DNA of 64,000 nt from Neorhizobium sp. UBA3556. Lineage in GTDB: Bacteria > Pseudomonadota > Alphaproteobacteria > Rhizobiales > Rhizobiaceae. Made by a program: the position numbers and the translations under genes. Positions 40,262 to 49,189 of the stretch are shown piece by piece (the stretch's first letter is position 1; each line of letters begins with the position of its first letter). Where the stretch lies: positions 310,001 to 374,000 of the forward strand of contig DFNX01000003.1 of NCBI GenBank assembly GCA_002376235.1. Direction: 5' to 3'. The notes beneath the pieces are model-generated. The model was given only the letters and a program-made list of their open reading frames with translations. It was not told the origin of the DNA and did not search any database.

Positions 40262-41698
40262 TCAACTCCTTTTCAGCTTCACACCGAAGCCGAGAACGAA
40301 GCTGACCAGCGCGCCGAGCGCAGCCGTGCCGTAAAGCCAGGTGGCCGTATCGCCAGCGGAGCCTGTTGAAAGGCTGGCCGTCAGGCCGGTCGCGGTGGCG
40401 ATCGTGCCGGAGAGCGCAGCACCCACCGCGTAACCTGCGGTGGACATGGTGGGCAAGAGGGCACTGGCGAGATCGCGGTCCTGCCGGTCGGCAGCATCCA
40501 TTGCCGCTTCGTTGACATTGGCCCAGGCGAGACCGAAACCGACGCCGACCAGAGCCTGACCGAACACGATCAGCGGCAGCCAATGCAGGCCGATCGCAAT
40601 GGCGATCGCAGCAAAGCCGGCAAGCAGGAAGAGAGGCCCCAACCACATCGTCGCATTGCGCCAGGCGAAAGCTTCGTATCGGCTGGCAAACATGGCGACG
40701 ACGCTCCAGGAAATCGCCATGGTGACGACGACATAACCGACGACTGCCGGTCCGAGACCGAATACGTCACTGGCGAAAAGTGCCAGATAGGTGCTGCCGG
40801 CCGAATGCCCCGCCGACATCAGGAACAGGATGAGAAAGGCACGGCCGAGTACCGAGCCGGAGCGGAACGAACCGGCGGGGAAAAGTCGCGCACCGAAACG
40901 GCCATCGAGCACGCCGACGGACAGCAGTGCCACTATGCCTGTGACCAGCAACGCGGCCTGCCAAAGCGGCTGCGCACTTGCCGAAGACAGCGCAAAGACG
41001 AGTGCCGTCAGCACGCAGAGGCCGACGGAAACCGGCGCAAAGCTTGCCGCCCTTCCGCCGCTGGTCTTCGGTTCTGCAAGAGCGGTAAAAAGCGCCAGCG
41101 TGACCAGGAAAGGCGTCACGGCGAGGAAGGAGGAGCGCCAGGAGACCGTCTCGGTGATCAGTCCGCCGATCAGCGGCCCGAGCAGCGCCGTCACCGCCCA
41201 GACGGTGGCTTCGACGGCGAATACGCGGGCGATGAGAGGTGATGCAAAATTGGCCGGGATGAGGCTGTAGCAGATTGCCACGATCAGGCCATCCGCCACG
41301 CCCTGCAGCAAACGTCCGAAGACGATCCAGCCGAAGGCGGGGGCAAAAAAGGCGATCAGACCGCCAAAAGCGAAAATGAGGGATGCAATCGCAAGGCTGA
41401 TGCGCACGCCGAGCCGATCACGGACCGAAGCCGCCGCCGTTCCGCCCGCGATAGAGCCGATGAAATAGAGGCTATAGACCCAGCTGTACCAGTCACGCCC
41501 GCCCAGTTCGGCGGCTGCAAGCGGCATGGCGGAAACGATGGCGAACTGGTTGAAGGCATGAAGCCCGATGCCGCTTGAGATCAGCGCCAGCATGCGGCCG
41601 CTCTCGCCGCGCAACAGGCTGGCATAGCCCGCAGCCTCGGCTCCATCCAGTCTGGCATCCCGCATCGGGCCGTTCCGTTCCTCGATCAACTCCGTCAT
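40262..41698 (-). CDS. MFS multidrug-type exporter (14 transmembrane helices)
   Basis: 478 residues with about 14 hydrophobic helices, as in DHA2 drug:H+ antiporters. Motif A is SVRDRLGVRISLAIASL and the motif C region is ETVSWRSSFLAVTPF. Divergent from soxR with the SoxR operator between the genes. In non-enteric bacteria SoxR controls efflux pumps for redox-cycling compounds directly, so export of phenazine- or quinone-like toxins is plausible. Confidence 0.87.
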   Translation of the reverse strand: MTELIEERNGPMRDARLDGAEAAGYASLLRGESGRMLALISSGIGLHAFNQFAIVSAMPLAAAELGGRDWYSWVYSLYFIGSIAGGTAAASVRDRLGVRISLAIASLIFAFGGLIAFFAPAFGWIVFGRLLQGVADGLIVAICYSLIPANFASPLIARVFAVEATVWAVTALLGPLIGGLITETVSWRSSFLAVTPFLVTLALFTALAEPKTSGGRAASFAPVSVGLCVLTALVFALSSASAQPLWQAALLVTGIVALLSVGVLDGRFGARLFPAGSFRSGSVLGRAFLILFLMSAGHSAGSTYLALFASDVFGLGPAVVGYVVVTMAISWSVVAMFASRYEAFAWRNATMWLGPLFLLAGFAAIAIAIGLHWLPLIVFGQALVGVGFGLAWANVNEAAMDAADRQDRDLASALLPTMSTAGYAVGAALSGTIATATGLTASLSTGSAGDTATWLYGTAALGALVSFVLGFGVKLKRS

Positions 41699-41768
41699 TC
41701 AACTCATACCTTTTCATGCCGGCCGGCTTCAACCAGGCCTTTCCTCTTCAGGATCGGCACCCTAAAAT

Positions 41769-41784
41769 CTCAACCTTAGTTGAG
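41769..41784. promoter_or_regulatory. SoxR operator (MerR-type dyad)
   Basis: CTCAAC-CTTA-GTTGAG is a perfect 6-4-6 dyad, followed by GT, and resembles the enteric soxS operator CCTCAAG...CTTGAGG. It lies 15 bases before soxR and 71 before the MFS gene, so it can serve both directions. Confidence 0.8.
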
Positions 41785-41798
41785 GTCAATGGCAAAAG

Positions 41799-42269
41799 AT
41801 GACGAAATCCGAAAAGATCAAAGCGCTCCAGGGCATGAGTGTGGGACAGGTTGCCGAGCGTTCCGGCGTGGCGATTTCAACGCTGCATTTCTATGAGGAG
41901 GAAGGGCTGATCGAAAGCTGGCGCAATGGCGGCAATCACCGACGCTACAGTCGCGACGTCCTGCGGCGCATCGCGGTCATCCGGGTGGCGCAAAGGGCCG
42001 GCGTGCCGCTCAAAGAGATTGCCGAGGCGCTCAAATCCCTGCCGCAGAAACGCACGCCGACCGCTAAGGACTGGGCGCGGCTTTCCGCCCGGTGGAAAGC
42101 CGAACTGGATACCCGGATAGAAGTACTGACGCGGCTGCGCGACGAGCTGACCGGCTGCATCGGTTGCGGCTGCCTGTCGCTGAAAGCCTGCCCCTTGCGC
42201 AATCCCGGCGACCAGCTGGCAAGTGCCGGAAGCGGCCCGCTTCTGCTTTGCGCCGCAGATGAGGGCTGA
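41799..42269 (+). CDS. soxR: Redox-sensitive regulator SoxR
   Basis: 156 residues. MerR HTH (SVGQVAERSGVAISTLHFYEEEGLIES, NHRRYSRDVLRRIAVI) and the [2Fe-2S] cluster cysteines 120, 123, 125 and 131 in CIGCGCLSLKACPLRNP, exactly the CX2CXCX5C spacing of SoxR. It activates its targets when the cluster is oxidised by redox-cycling drugs. It probably controls itself and the divergent MFS exporter. Confidence 0.95.
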   Translation: MTKSEKIKALQGMSVGQVAERSGVAISTLHFYEEEGLIESWRNGGNHRRYSRDVLRRIAVIRVAQRAGVPLKEIAEALKSLPQKRTPTAKDWARLSARWKAELDTRIEVLTRLRDELTGCIGCGCLSLKACPLRNPGDQLASAGSGPLLLCAADEG

Positions 42270-42439
42270 TTCGCAGCGCCGATGCGACGCAATATCCCCG
42301 CGCTCAAATCAAAGGCATAATGATCAATCAATAACCGCCGTATGATCGTTTTTTCGGCGCGTGACATTTTTGCTACAGCCTTTTTAGAGATCGCTCCTAC
42401 ATGCCTTGTCATCACGCAATGCTTATGGAGGGAAAATCC

Positions 42440-43075
42440 ATGAAGGGTCTTTTCATTCTCGCCGCTTCCGTCGCCGCTCTCAGCGCATCGACCGCAGCCT
42501 ATGCAGCAGATGCCGTGGAGCAGATCCCGACCGCGCCGGTCGCCATTGAAACCGCTCCGTCCTTTACCTGGGAAGGCTTTTATCTTGGCGCCCATACCGG
42601 TTACGGCTGGGGTGATGGCGATCTCGAAGGCGTCGGCTCGGATAATTTCGACGGCTGGAGGCTGGGCGCCTTTACCGGTTACAACTGGCAGCTCTCCAAC
42701 GGTTTCGTCGCCGGTATCGAAGGCGATGTGAACTACGACTGGAACGATGACAGCATCGGCGCAGGCTTCGATGCCGAAAGCGGCTTTTCCGGCTCGGTGC
42801 GCGGCCGTGTCGGTTACGCCTTTGACCGCACGCTCGTTTATGCAGCCGGCGGCTGGACCGCAAGGAATGTCGAAATCGACGGACCTGGCGGCTTCAATGA
42901 CGACGACACCCTGCATGGCTGGACGATCGGCGCCGGCGTCGATCACGCCTTTACCGACAACATCTTCGGCCGGCTGGAATATCGCTACAACGACTATGGC
43001 AGCGGCGAAATCGGCGGCCTCGACGTCGACTTCAACCAGCATGTCTTCCAGGTCGGCGTCGGTGTGAAGTTCTAA
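42440..43075 (+). CDS. Outer membrane beta-barrel protein (Omp25/RopB type)
   Basis: 211 residues. Signal peptide MKGLFILAASVAALSASTAAYA, then an eight-stranded barrel with alternating aromatic strands: TWEGFYLGAHTGYGWGD, WRLGAFTGYNWQL, VAGIEGDVNYDW, VRGRVGYAFDRTLVYAAGGWT, and the C-terminal strand QHVFQVGVGVKF ending in Phe, the BAM recognition signal. GGAGGG precedes the ATG. Probably abundant and structural; Omp25/RopB relatives affect envelope stability in rhizobia and Brucella. Confidence 0.9.
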   Translation: MKGLFILAASVAALSASTAAYAADAVEQIPTAPVAIETAPSFTWEGFYLGAHTGYGWGDGDLEGVGSDNFDGWRLGAFTGYNWQLSNGFVAGIEGDVNYDWNDDSIGAGFDAESGFSGSVRGRVGYAFDRTLVYAAGGWTARNVEIDGPGGFNDDDTLHGWTIGAGVDHAFTDNIFGRLEYRYNDYGSGEIGGLDVDFNQHVFQVGVGVKF

Positions 43076-43102
43076 AACTATCGCCTGAACAGGCACGAGG
43101 AG

Positions 43103-43137
43103 AAGCTGTCCGCACGGGCTGTGCGGGCAGCTTTTTT
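43103..43137 (+). terminator. Rho-independent terminator of the outer membrane protein gene
   Basis: AAGCTGTCCGCAC pairs with GTGCGGGCAGCTT around GGGCT, followed by a run of T. Strong and close to the stop. Confidence 0.88.
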
Positions 43138-43157
43138 ATTGGGACGCCAGCCGAACC

Positions 43158-43595
43158 TCAGGAACGGCGCTTTGTCAGGCGGATATCGACATTGCCGATA
43201 TCCTCTCCGTTACCCCAGCCGAGAGCCCGGTAAAAACGGGCCGCCCGGGTATCCCTGCCGGTTTCCAGCCAGATCTCGCCGTGATGCCTGAAAAGCTCTG
43301 CCTCGGCGGCGAGCATGAGCTTTTTTCCAAGCCCCCTTCCCTCGAAGGCCGGAAGCACGAAGGCAGCGAAAAGCGATGCATCGTCGACATCGATCATCGA
43401 GAAGCCCACGACCTCGTCATCGACAACCGCCACCCAGGCGCAGGCAGATGCGGCGATCATTTCGGCAACCGCTTCCTCGGTAATGCCCATCTGCGCAAGC
43501 TGCTCGATGGAGAGATGGTTCTCCCGTACCGAGGTGCGCACCCGAAACACGTCCGGGACATCGGATAAAAGGGCGGGCCTGATTTCTGCAGGCAT
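43158..43595 (-). CDS. GNAT family N-acetyltransferase
   Basis: 145 residues. Acetyl-CoA site PAFEGRGLGKKLMLAAE at about 90-106, preceded by strand WVAVVDDEVVGFSMIDV; RAARFYRALGW near the end is the usual GNAT closing motif. Substrate unknown. Convergent with the outer membrane gene and separated from it by its terminator. Confidence 0.85.
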   Translation of the reverse strand: MPAEIRPALLSDVPDVFRVRTSVRENHLSIEQLAQMGITEEAVAEMIAASACAWVAVVDDEVVGFSMIDVDDASLFAAFVLPAFEGRGLGKKLMLAAEAELFRHHGEIWLETGRDTRAARFYRALGWGNGEDIGNVDIRLTKRRS

Positions 43596-43701
43596 GTCTC
43601 AGGCTCTGGGTATGAAGGCGGATCTGGGAAGACGGACCTAAGATATGATAACGACGAGAGGTCCACGGCTAAACACATGCGTTAAAATCACAGGCGGTGA
43701 T

Positions 43702-44247
43702 ATGCAACAGATAAAGACGGAACGCACGCTTATCACCCTCGTCCGCGCTGATGATGCGGAGGATATTTGTGCCTATTACCTGCGCAATGGCGATCATCTG
43801 GATCGCTGGGAGCCGCTGCGCCCGGCAGATTATCATACGCCCGAGGCATGGAAGATCCGCACCATGGATTTTGCCGTCGAAATTCTGAAAGGCTTTGCCT
43901 ACCGATATGTCGTGCGGCTGGAAGGAAACCGCGAGATTATCGCGGTGGCCAATTTCACCGGCGTCGTGCGCGGTGTCTTCCTGGCCAGCTATCTCGGCTA
44001 CTCGCTCGACCGGACGATGCAGGGCAAGGGCCTGATGTTCGAGGTTTTGGACACACTCATCCCTCACGTTTTGCGGCAATACGGGCTCCATCGGATCATG
44101 GCGCATTACATGCCGGAAAATGTGCGAAGCGGTGCACTGTTGCAGCGGCTCGGCTTCGAGGTGGAAGGACGGGCCAGAGACTATCTCAAGATCAACGGAG
44201 AATGGCGCGACCATGTGCTGACGGCGCGGATCAACGATGCCGGATAA
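43702..44247 (+). CDS. RimJ/RimL-like N-acetyltransferase
   Basis: 181 residues from ATG 43702 (GGTGAT upstream). Opens IKTERTLITLVRADDAEDI and has LGYSLDRTMQGKGLMFEVLDTLI as acetyl-CoA motif, YGLHRIMAHYMPENVRSGALLQRLGFEVEGRARDYLKING and WRDHVL. These are the marks of RimJ, which acetylates the N-terminus of a ribosomal protein; several paralogues of differing target exist in one genome. The P-loop kinase gene starts 24 bases after the stop. Confidence 0.85.
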   Translation: MQQIKTERTLITLVRADDAEDICAYYLRNGDHLDRWEPLRPADYHTPEAWKIRTMDFAVEILKGFAYRYVVRLEGNREIIAVANFTGVVRGVFLASYLGYSLDRTMQGKGLMFEVLDTLIPHVLRQYGLHRIMAHYMPENVRSGALLQRLGFEVEGRARDYLKINGEWRDHVLTARINDAG

Positions 44248-44271
44248 GCTTATCCAAAGCAGGGAGAGGTA

Positions 44272-44880
44272 ATGATCATTGTCATCGAGGGTATCAGTGC
44301 TGCGGGCAAGACCACATGGTGCCGGAAGCATGCGCAGGCCCATCTGATCCGGGAAAGCTACCCAGCCGATCGCAAGCAACAGCCCGAGATCGGATTGGCG
44401 ACAGCGCATTACTGGGCGGACTGGAATGCCAAGCGGTGGGGCGATGCGCTTTCGATGGAACAGGCGACCGGCCATGCGATCTGCGACACCGATCCGCTGA
44501 AGCTGCATTACAACTGGTGCATGTTGCAGATCGGCGCTCTTCCGAGGTCCCAATGGGAGCTGCAGCTTGAGACGAGCCGCACGACATTTCTGGAAAGGCG
44601 GATCGGTTTCGCCGATGCCTATCTCGTCAAGACTATAGACCCGGTGATCGCCCGGCGACAGCGGGATGGCGATACGTCCCGCCTGCGCGACCGGTTCGAT
44701 CAGAATGTACTGCTGCAGCCGGCGCTGATCCGCTGGTACAAGCAGATGGACAAGGTTCTCGGCGGACGCGTGCACTGGGGGCTGCCGGAAACGGGATTTT
44801 CACCCGATGCGATCAACGCCAATCCGCTGCGTTACGATATCGGCGCGTTCGATGCGTTCATCGCGTCGCTCGACGAGTGA
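44272..44880 (+). CDS. P-loop kinase-like protein
   Basis: 202 residues. Walker A GISAAGKTTW at about 7-16, then a dTMP-kinase-like scaffold with ICDTDPLKLHYNW (probable Walker B-like acids) and the lid region RRQRDGDTSRLRDRFDQN. Substrate unknown: nucleotide, shikimate- or antibiotic-type phosphorylation are possible. It forms an operon with the upstream acetyltransferase. Confidence 0.65.
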   Translation: MIIVIEGISAAGKTTWCRKHAQAHLIRESYPADRKQQPEIGLATAHYWADWNAKRWGDALSMEQATGHAICDTDPLKLHYNWCMLQIGALPRSQWELQLETSRTTFLERRIGFADAYLVKTIDPVIARRQRDGDTSRLRDRFDQNVLLQPALIRWYKQMDKVLGGRVHWGLPETGFSPDAINANPLRYDIGAFDAFIASLDE

Positions 44881-44902
44881 TCCAGGGACTGCCGACCGCC
44901 CC

Positions 44903-45820
44903 TCACCCGTGGCTGGAATTGTTCGGCACGACGGGTTCCTCATCCTTCACCTTGGCGCGGTGGAAGATGAACATGCCGGCGATGACGATGATGGCGGCGC
45001 CGGCAAGCGTCTGATTGTCAGGGAAGTCGCCGAAGAATGCCCAGCCGAAGACGATCGCCCATAGAAGCAGGGTATATTGCAGCGGCGCCAGAACCGAGGC
45101 GGGCGCCAGTTTCAGCGAGCGCGTGATCAACAGATGCGCCGAGCAGGAGACGACGCCGAGAAGCAGGAGTGCGAAAAGCTCGCTTCCGGTAAACGGGCTC
45201 CAGGTGCCGACGCTGAAGAAGATGCCGGCGACGAGCGCGCCGAGCGTCTGCCAGGTGACCAGCGTTACGTCCGGCGTGGAGCGCAGCACGCGGCCAAGCA
45301 CCAGCGACAGGGCGAAGGACAGGCTACCGATCAGCGCGAACATCGACGGCCATGACAGCATGGCTTCCGAGGGGCGAAGCGCGATGATGACGCCGATAAA
45401 GCCGATAAAGACGGCAAGCCAGCGCCGCCAGCCGATCCGTTCTCCAAGGAAGAAATGCGAAATCGCCGCGACATAGATCGGCCCGGCCATGTAGAAGGTC
45501 ATGACATCGGCGAGCGGCATGTAGACCACGGCGGCGTAAAACAGCCCGGTATCACCGGTTGCCATCAACACGCGGACGAATTGCAGGCCCGGCTTTTCGA
45601 CCTTGAGGAGCGCGGTTGTCGAACTGCGCGCCAGCATCGGACCCAGAACGAGAAAGGCACCCAGCGAGCGCAGCAGCAGGACCTGCCCGACGGAAAAGCT
45701 GGCGACCAGCCATTTGCCCATGGCATCGTTCAAGGCGAACATCAGGTCGCCGACAAGCATCAGAAGAATGCCGGCCAGAATGGCGTTGCCGCCGACGGCA
45801 TAGGCCGTTGTTGCTTTCAT
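44903..45820 (-). CDS. EamA/DMT family transporter
   Basis: 305 residues with ten transmembrane helices. First half: LVGDLMFALNDAMGKWLVASFSVGQVLLLRSLGAFL and PLADVMTFYMAGPIYVAAISHFFLGERIGWRRWLAVFIGFIGVIIALRP, the EamA signature; second half from about 150 with APLQYTLLLWAIVFGWAFFGDFPDNQTLAGAAIIVIAG. Exporter of unknown metabolite. The start at 45820 is supported by length. Confidence 0.87.
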   Translation of the reverse strand: MKATTAYAVGGNAILAGILLMLVGDLMFALNDAMGKWLVASFSVGQVLLLRSLGAFLVLGPMLARSSTTALLKVEKPGLQFVRVLMATGDTGLFYAAVVYMPLADVMTFYMAGPIYVAAISHFFLGERIGWRRWLAVFIGFIGVIIALRPSEAMLSWPSMFALIGSLSFALSLVLGRVLRSTPDVTLVTWQTLGALVAGIFFSVGTWSPFTGSELFALLLLGVVSCSAHLLITRSLKLAPASVLAPLQYTLLLWAIVFGWAFFGDFPDNQTLAGAAIIVIAGMFIFHRAKVKDEEPVVPNNSSHG

Positions 45821-46024
45821 GATCTTGAGGCGCTCCGCGACGCCGCTTTCGAAGGCGGCCGGGAACGCGCTGGGGGAGAAGACCCCGAGCCATACCGGGA
45901 TCGTCTCGATACCTGTTGGAATGGCCGCTCCTTACTCCTCATGCCAACCCTTTTGCAAGCGGCATTAAAGCACAATGTCATATTGCCCTGCGGCAATCAC
46001 GACGGAGCGACCGAAAGCCCTCAT

Positions 46025-46498
46025 TCAGCCGCGGCGGGCGGCATCGATGGCGGCAACATCGATCTTCCTCATCGTCATCATCACATCGAAAGCGCGTTTG
46101 GCCTCCGCACCACCGATCTCAAGCGCTTCCATCAGCGTGCGTGGCGTGATCTGCCAGGAAATGCCCCAGCGATCCCTGCACCAGCCGCATTCGCTTTCCT
46201 CGCCGCCATTGTTGACGATGGCGTTCCAGTAGCGGTCGGTTTCCTCTTGATCCTCGGTGGAGATCTGGAAGGAGAAGGATTCGTTGTGCTTGAAATGAGG
46301 GCCGCCGTTGAGGCCGACGCAAGCGACGCCGGCCACGGTGAACTGGACCACCAGAACATCGCCCTCAACGCCATCCGGATAATCACCGGGTGCGCGGATC
46401 ACGGCACCGATCGCGCTATCGGGAAAGGTTTCGGCATAAAACCGCGCCGCGTCTTCCGCATCCTTGTTGTACCACAGGCAGATCGTGTTCTTGTTCAT
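46025..46498 (-). CDS. PhnB-like VOC superfamily protein
   Basis: 157 residues. Starts NKNTICLWYNKDAEDAARFYAETFPDS, the opening of the PhnB/3-demethylubiquinone-like group, with FKHNESFSFQISTEDQEETDRYWNAI and CGWCRDRWGISWQITPRTL. Two beta-alpha-beta-beta-beta modules form the fold. The metal residues of active dioxygenases are not all present. Function unknown. Confidence 0.85.
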   Translation of the reverse strand: MNKNTICLWYNKDAEDAARFYAETFPDSAIGAVIRAPGDYPDGVEGDVLVVQFTVAGVACVGLNGGPHFKHNESFSFQISTEDQEETDRYWNAIVNNGGEESECGWCRDRWGISWQITPRTLMEALEIGGAEAKRAFDVMMTMRKIDVAAIDAARRG

Positions 46499-46525
46499 GG
46501 CAAGCCTCCCGTTGCTGCTGCGTCC

Positions 46526-46623
46526 GGTTCTCCCCTTCTGGTTCTCCCCTTCTGGTTCTCAGGGGGGGGGAAGCGGATCGCAGATCCATCTCGTATTCAA
46601 GACGTAGGGCGGATCGCAGATCC
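46526..46623. repeat. Short tandem and direct repeats between genes
   Basis: GGTTCTCCCCTTCT occurs twice in tandem plus half a copy (46526-46560), then a run of nine G (46562-46570), and GCGGATCGCAGATCC occurs twice (46573-46587 and 46609-46623). Slippage-prone sequence just before the gene start at 46498 (minus strand). Confidence 0.75.
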
Positions 46624-46634
46624 GACAGCAGCTT

Positions 46635-46958
46635 TCATTTTTTGCCGATAAAATAGTGATCGACGATATTGTGGCCGTTCTTCAGGATATGGGCGGCCAG
46701 TTCAGGATCGCCGCCTTCAAAGGTTTCCGGATCACCGCCGCAGAGGAGGACGAAGAGCTTCTGGTGAGCGACGGCGACGAAATAGTCCCGGGCCGGCGGC
46801 GCTTCCGTCCAGTCGGTCGATTTCAGCTCTTGCGCGGCTTCAGCCGTCGCATCCTCGATCGCCTTGTAGATCGTCGCCATCATGGCCTGTCGGGCACGCT
46901 CCTCGATCTGCGCATATTGTCTCTCAGCCGGGGTCAGGACGGGGCAGCTGTCACTCAT
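46635..46958 (-). CDS. Hypothetical protein, 107 residues
   Basis: From MSDSCPVLTPAERQYAQIEE with a ribosome site (GGGAGA) upstream. Mostly helical, with AMMATIYKAIEDATAEAAQEL and DPELAAHILKNGHNIVDHYF; no membrane segment. Family not recognised. Codon use and start signal look genuine. Confidence 0.6.
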   Translation of the reverse strand: MSDSCPVLTPAERQYAQIEERARQAMMATIYKAIEDATAEAAQELKSTDWTEAPPARDYFVAVAHQKLFVLLCGGDPETFEGGDPELAAHILKNGHNIVDHYFIGKK

Positions 46959-47036
46959 CGGATAGGTCTCCCTGGGTAATCTGAACAAGCGGGATTTCTC
47001 GCACCGCAATGCGTCGGCAATGGGTCAATGGCACGG

Positions 47037-47576
47037 TCAACCGGCGAGCTTTTCTAGAAGGACGTGTGCTGTGGGCCATTGATAACGCACCAGTTCCACG
47101 GCCGGATTGCCCGCGCGCTCGACCGTTCTCGTTTCGATGACCCGGCCGCCAAGCCTGTCATAAACGGCGGTTGCCCCGGTGTTTTTGGCAAAGGCGACCA
47201 GATGAACCGGCAAATCCTTTCGCGGGTCATCGAAGACGGAGAGCGCCTCGCGCAGAAGGGATTTAGCCACGCCCTTTCCCTGGAATGACGGGGAAACATA
47301 GAGATTGTGCAGATAGGTGCCGAATTCCGTTTCCTCGTTAAAGACGAAGCAGCAGAATCCTGCAATTTGCGTACCTTCGCAGGCAATGATGATCAGGTGA
47401 TCGGAAGATGGCAATGCGGCACAACGCATTTCCCAAAGCTGCTGCTTTTCGGCCGGAAGAACGTCCTTCAGGTAGGTTTCCGGCAGAATATGCGCATAGG
47501 TGCGCTGGCTCATCGACACGTGCAGATCAATGATCAATTGAGCATCAGACGGGACAGCCTGGCGGTATTTCAACAT
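47037..47576 (-). CDS. GNAT family N-acetyltransferase
   Basis: 179 residues. Strands and acetyl-CoA loop IIACEGTQIAGFCCFVF, YLHNLYVSPSFQGKGVAKSLLREAL and FAKNTGATAVYDRLGGRVIETR are the complete GNAT pattern. Substrate unknown. Single gene. Confidence 0.87.
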   Translation of the reverse strand: MLKYRQAVPSDAQLIIDLHVSMSQRTYAHILPETYLKDVLPAEKQQLWEMRCAALPSSDHLIIIACEGTQIAGFCCFVFNEETEFGTYLHNLYVSPSFQGKGVAKSLLREALSVFDDPRKDLPVHLVAFAKNTGATAVYDRLGGRVIETRTVERAGNPAVELVRYQWPTAHVLLEKLAG

Positions 47577-47865
47577 GATGGCTGGGCTTTTTGGGCGAGT
47601 CGGATGGCGGCATTAGAGCCAAAGGAGGCAACGAAACCAATCAAGTCAACACTGCCGCGGGCAACTAGCAGGAGAACGAAGGAAGCGTGACCATGAAACG
47701 CCGCTTTCGGTATGAAGCAGGTCATCCCAAACCGGTCCTACAGGCTTGTAATGGGGTTCCCCCCTGTCGATTTTTTTGTAACATGCGACAATCATGGCAG
47801 CTCGGCTGCATCGCTGGCGAGCGGAATTTTTCAACGCTATTCATTTGAGAACCAAAGGCAATGTC

Positions 47866-48303
47866 ATGGGCGTCAAAAAGAAAAGTTCCAGCAACGCGGC
47901 CGTAACACTGCGCGCGCTGTTTTTGTTGCTGCTGCTTCCCGTGCTGATCGTGTGCATGTTTGGAACTGTATTCAACATGGCCGGACGCGGTTCCGCCCAG
48001 TGGTTCTGGATCTTCTTCCCCGGACTGATCGGCACCGGCTATGCCATCATCCGTGCCATGCGCAGCATGAATTCGCATATCGACTACAGCGCACCGGGCG
48101 TCGCGGAAAAGATTTCGGCCTGGCAGAAAAGGGACGCTGATCGACGCGAGGAGATGAGCACCCTGCAGCAAGAGAGGGCGAAGGCGGCAGCCAGCCAAAT
48201 CAATATGGCCGAACAGGCCTATAAGGCCGGGCATATCAGCGCGACACAGGCAAGGGCACGAGGCGTGGTTATTCCCGCCGGTGTGCGTGATGGGCAGGAC
48301 TAA
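47866..48303 (+). CDS. Two-helix membrane protein of unknown function
   Basis: 145 residues from ATG 47866. Basic start (GVKKKSSSN), two transmembrane helices (about 13-35 and 43-62), then a cytoplasmic charged helix (SAWQKRDADRREEMSTLQQERAKAAASQ) and a tail AGHISATQARARGVVIPAG that looks like a short SHOCT-type end. No family recognised with certainty. Followed 77 bases later by a small gene on the same strand. Confidence 0.6.
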   Translation: MGVKKKSSSNAAVTLRALFLLLLLPVLIVCMFGTVFNMAGRGSAQWFWIFFPGLIGTGYAIIRAMRSMNSHIDYSAPGVAEKISAWQKRDADRREEMSTLQQERAKAAASQINMAEQAYKAGHISATQARARGVVIPAGVRDGQD

Positions 48304-48380
48304 GACCACGGACGCATGCATCCGCTTCTTTCGAAAATGACGGCAAACACTTTCGGCCAAACTCGATATTGGAATTTACG

Positions 48381-48593
48381 ATGAAGCCTGAACAGCATCC
48401 CGATCGCTCCCCTGAGGCCGTGGCCGCCAGAAAAAAATCGACCGATCAAGCCCGCGCGATGAATGTGCGAGCAGGCTATCAATGGAACCCGGAATTTGAA
48501 GAACTGACGGCATCCTATGTCGCCGGCGAAATCACGATCGATGAGTACCGCGAGAAAGGTCTTCCCAAACGCAAAGACAACCCGCCGACCTAA
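48381..48593 (+). CDS. Small hydrophilic protein, 70 residues
   Basis: Starts MKPEQHPDRSPEAVAARKKS; later ELTASYVAGEITIDEYREKG, a short helix pair that recalls VbhA-type antitoxin ends, but no toxin gene lies beside it, so I do not name it so. Probably co-transcribed with the membrane protein before it. Confidence 0.5.
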   Translation: MKPEQHPDRSPEAVAARKKSTDQARAMNVRAGYQWNPEFEELTASYVAGEITIDEYREKGLPKRKDNPPT

Positions 48594-48730
48594 ACTCAGC
48601 AGGCTAGACCGTTCACGAAAAATCGCTTCCGGCGCATATGCGGTCTTTACGTCACCACAATGCATGATGGCCTTTTGGGTCTTCAAACCTATGGGCATCG
48701 CCGTGATGGAATGCCCACGGCGAGGAGCGA

Positions 48731-49162
48731 TCAATCCGCCAGCAACCCCTTCGCCCTCAACGTGACCCGCGTCGCCGCATTCAGGTCATAGGCTTCGAAT
48801 TCGCCGGGGCGCGCCCATGCGTAGTCTTCGAATTCGTCGTTGATGGCGATGTCGCGATTTTCTGCGCGGCAATCGAAGATCAGATAGATCATGTAGATCT
48901 CTTCCGTCGAGCCGTCCGGATAGGTCTTGGTCCTGATATCGTCGCGAAAGGTCCAGGGCGTTACTTCCGAGATCTCCAGCGCATCGCCCAGTTCCTCGCG
49001 GATCTCGCGACGGAGCGCCTCCTCGATCTTTTCTCCGGCCTCCATTCCTCCACCGGACAAGGCCCATTGACCGGGAAACACGCCCCGGTCGGAGGGCATC
49101 TTGCAGAGAAGGTAAGCGCCGTCATTTTCGATCAGCGGGCAGACGATAATCCTTTGCCTCAT
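48731..49162 (-). CDS. nudI: Nucleoside triphosphatase NudI (Nudix hydrolase)
   Basis: 143 residues. Complete Nudix box GGGMEAGEKIEEALRREIREELGDAL at about 38-62 (in the GX5EX7REUXEEXGU pattern). The opening RQRIIVCPLIENDGAYLLCK and later DDIRTKTYPDGSTEEIYMI and FEDYAWARPGEFEAYDLNAA follow enteric NudI closely, as I remember it. NudI hydrolyses pyrimidine deoxynucleotides, which cleans the pool. ATG 49162 chosen by homology over 49186. Confidence 0.85.
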   Translation of the reverse strand: MRQRIIVCPLIENDGAYLLCKMPSDRGVFPGQWALSGGGMEAGEKIEEALRREIREELGDALEISEVTPWTFRDDIRTKTYPDGSTEEIYMIYLIFDCRAENRDIAINDEFEDYAWARPGEFEAYDLNAATRVTLRAKGLLAD

Positions 49163-49189
49163 GGGCCTGTCTTCCCTGCTAGACATCGC

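Noticed and set aside
48381..48593. VbhA-type antitoxin
   Set aside because: The AGEITIDEYRE helix is reminiscent, but the inhibitory S/TxxxE motif and a Fic toxin gene are absent.
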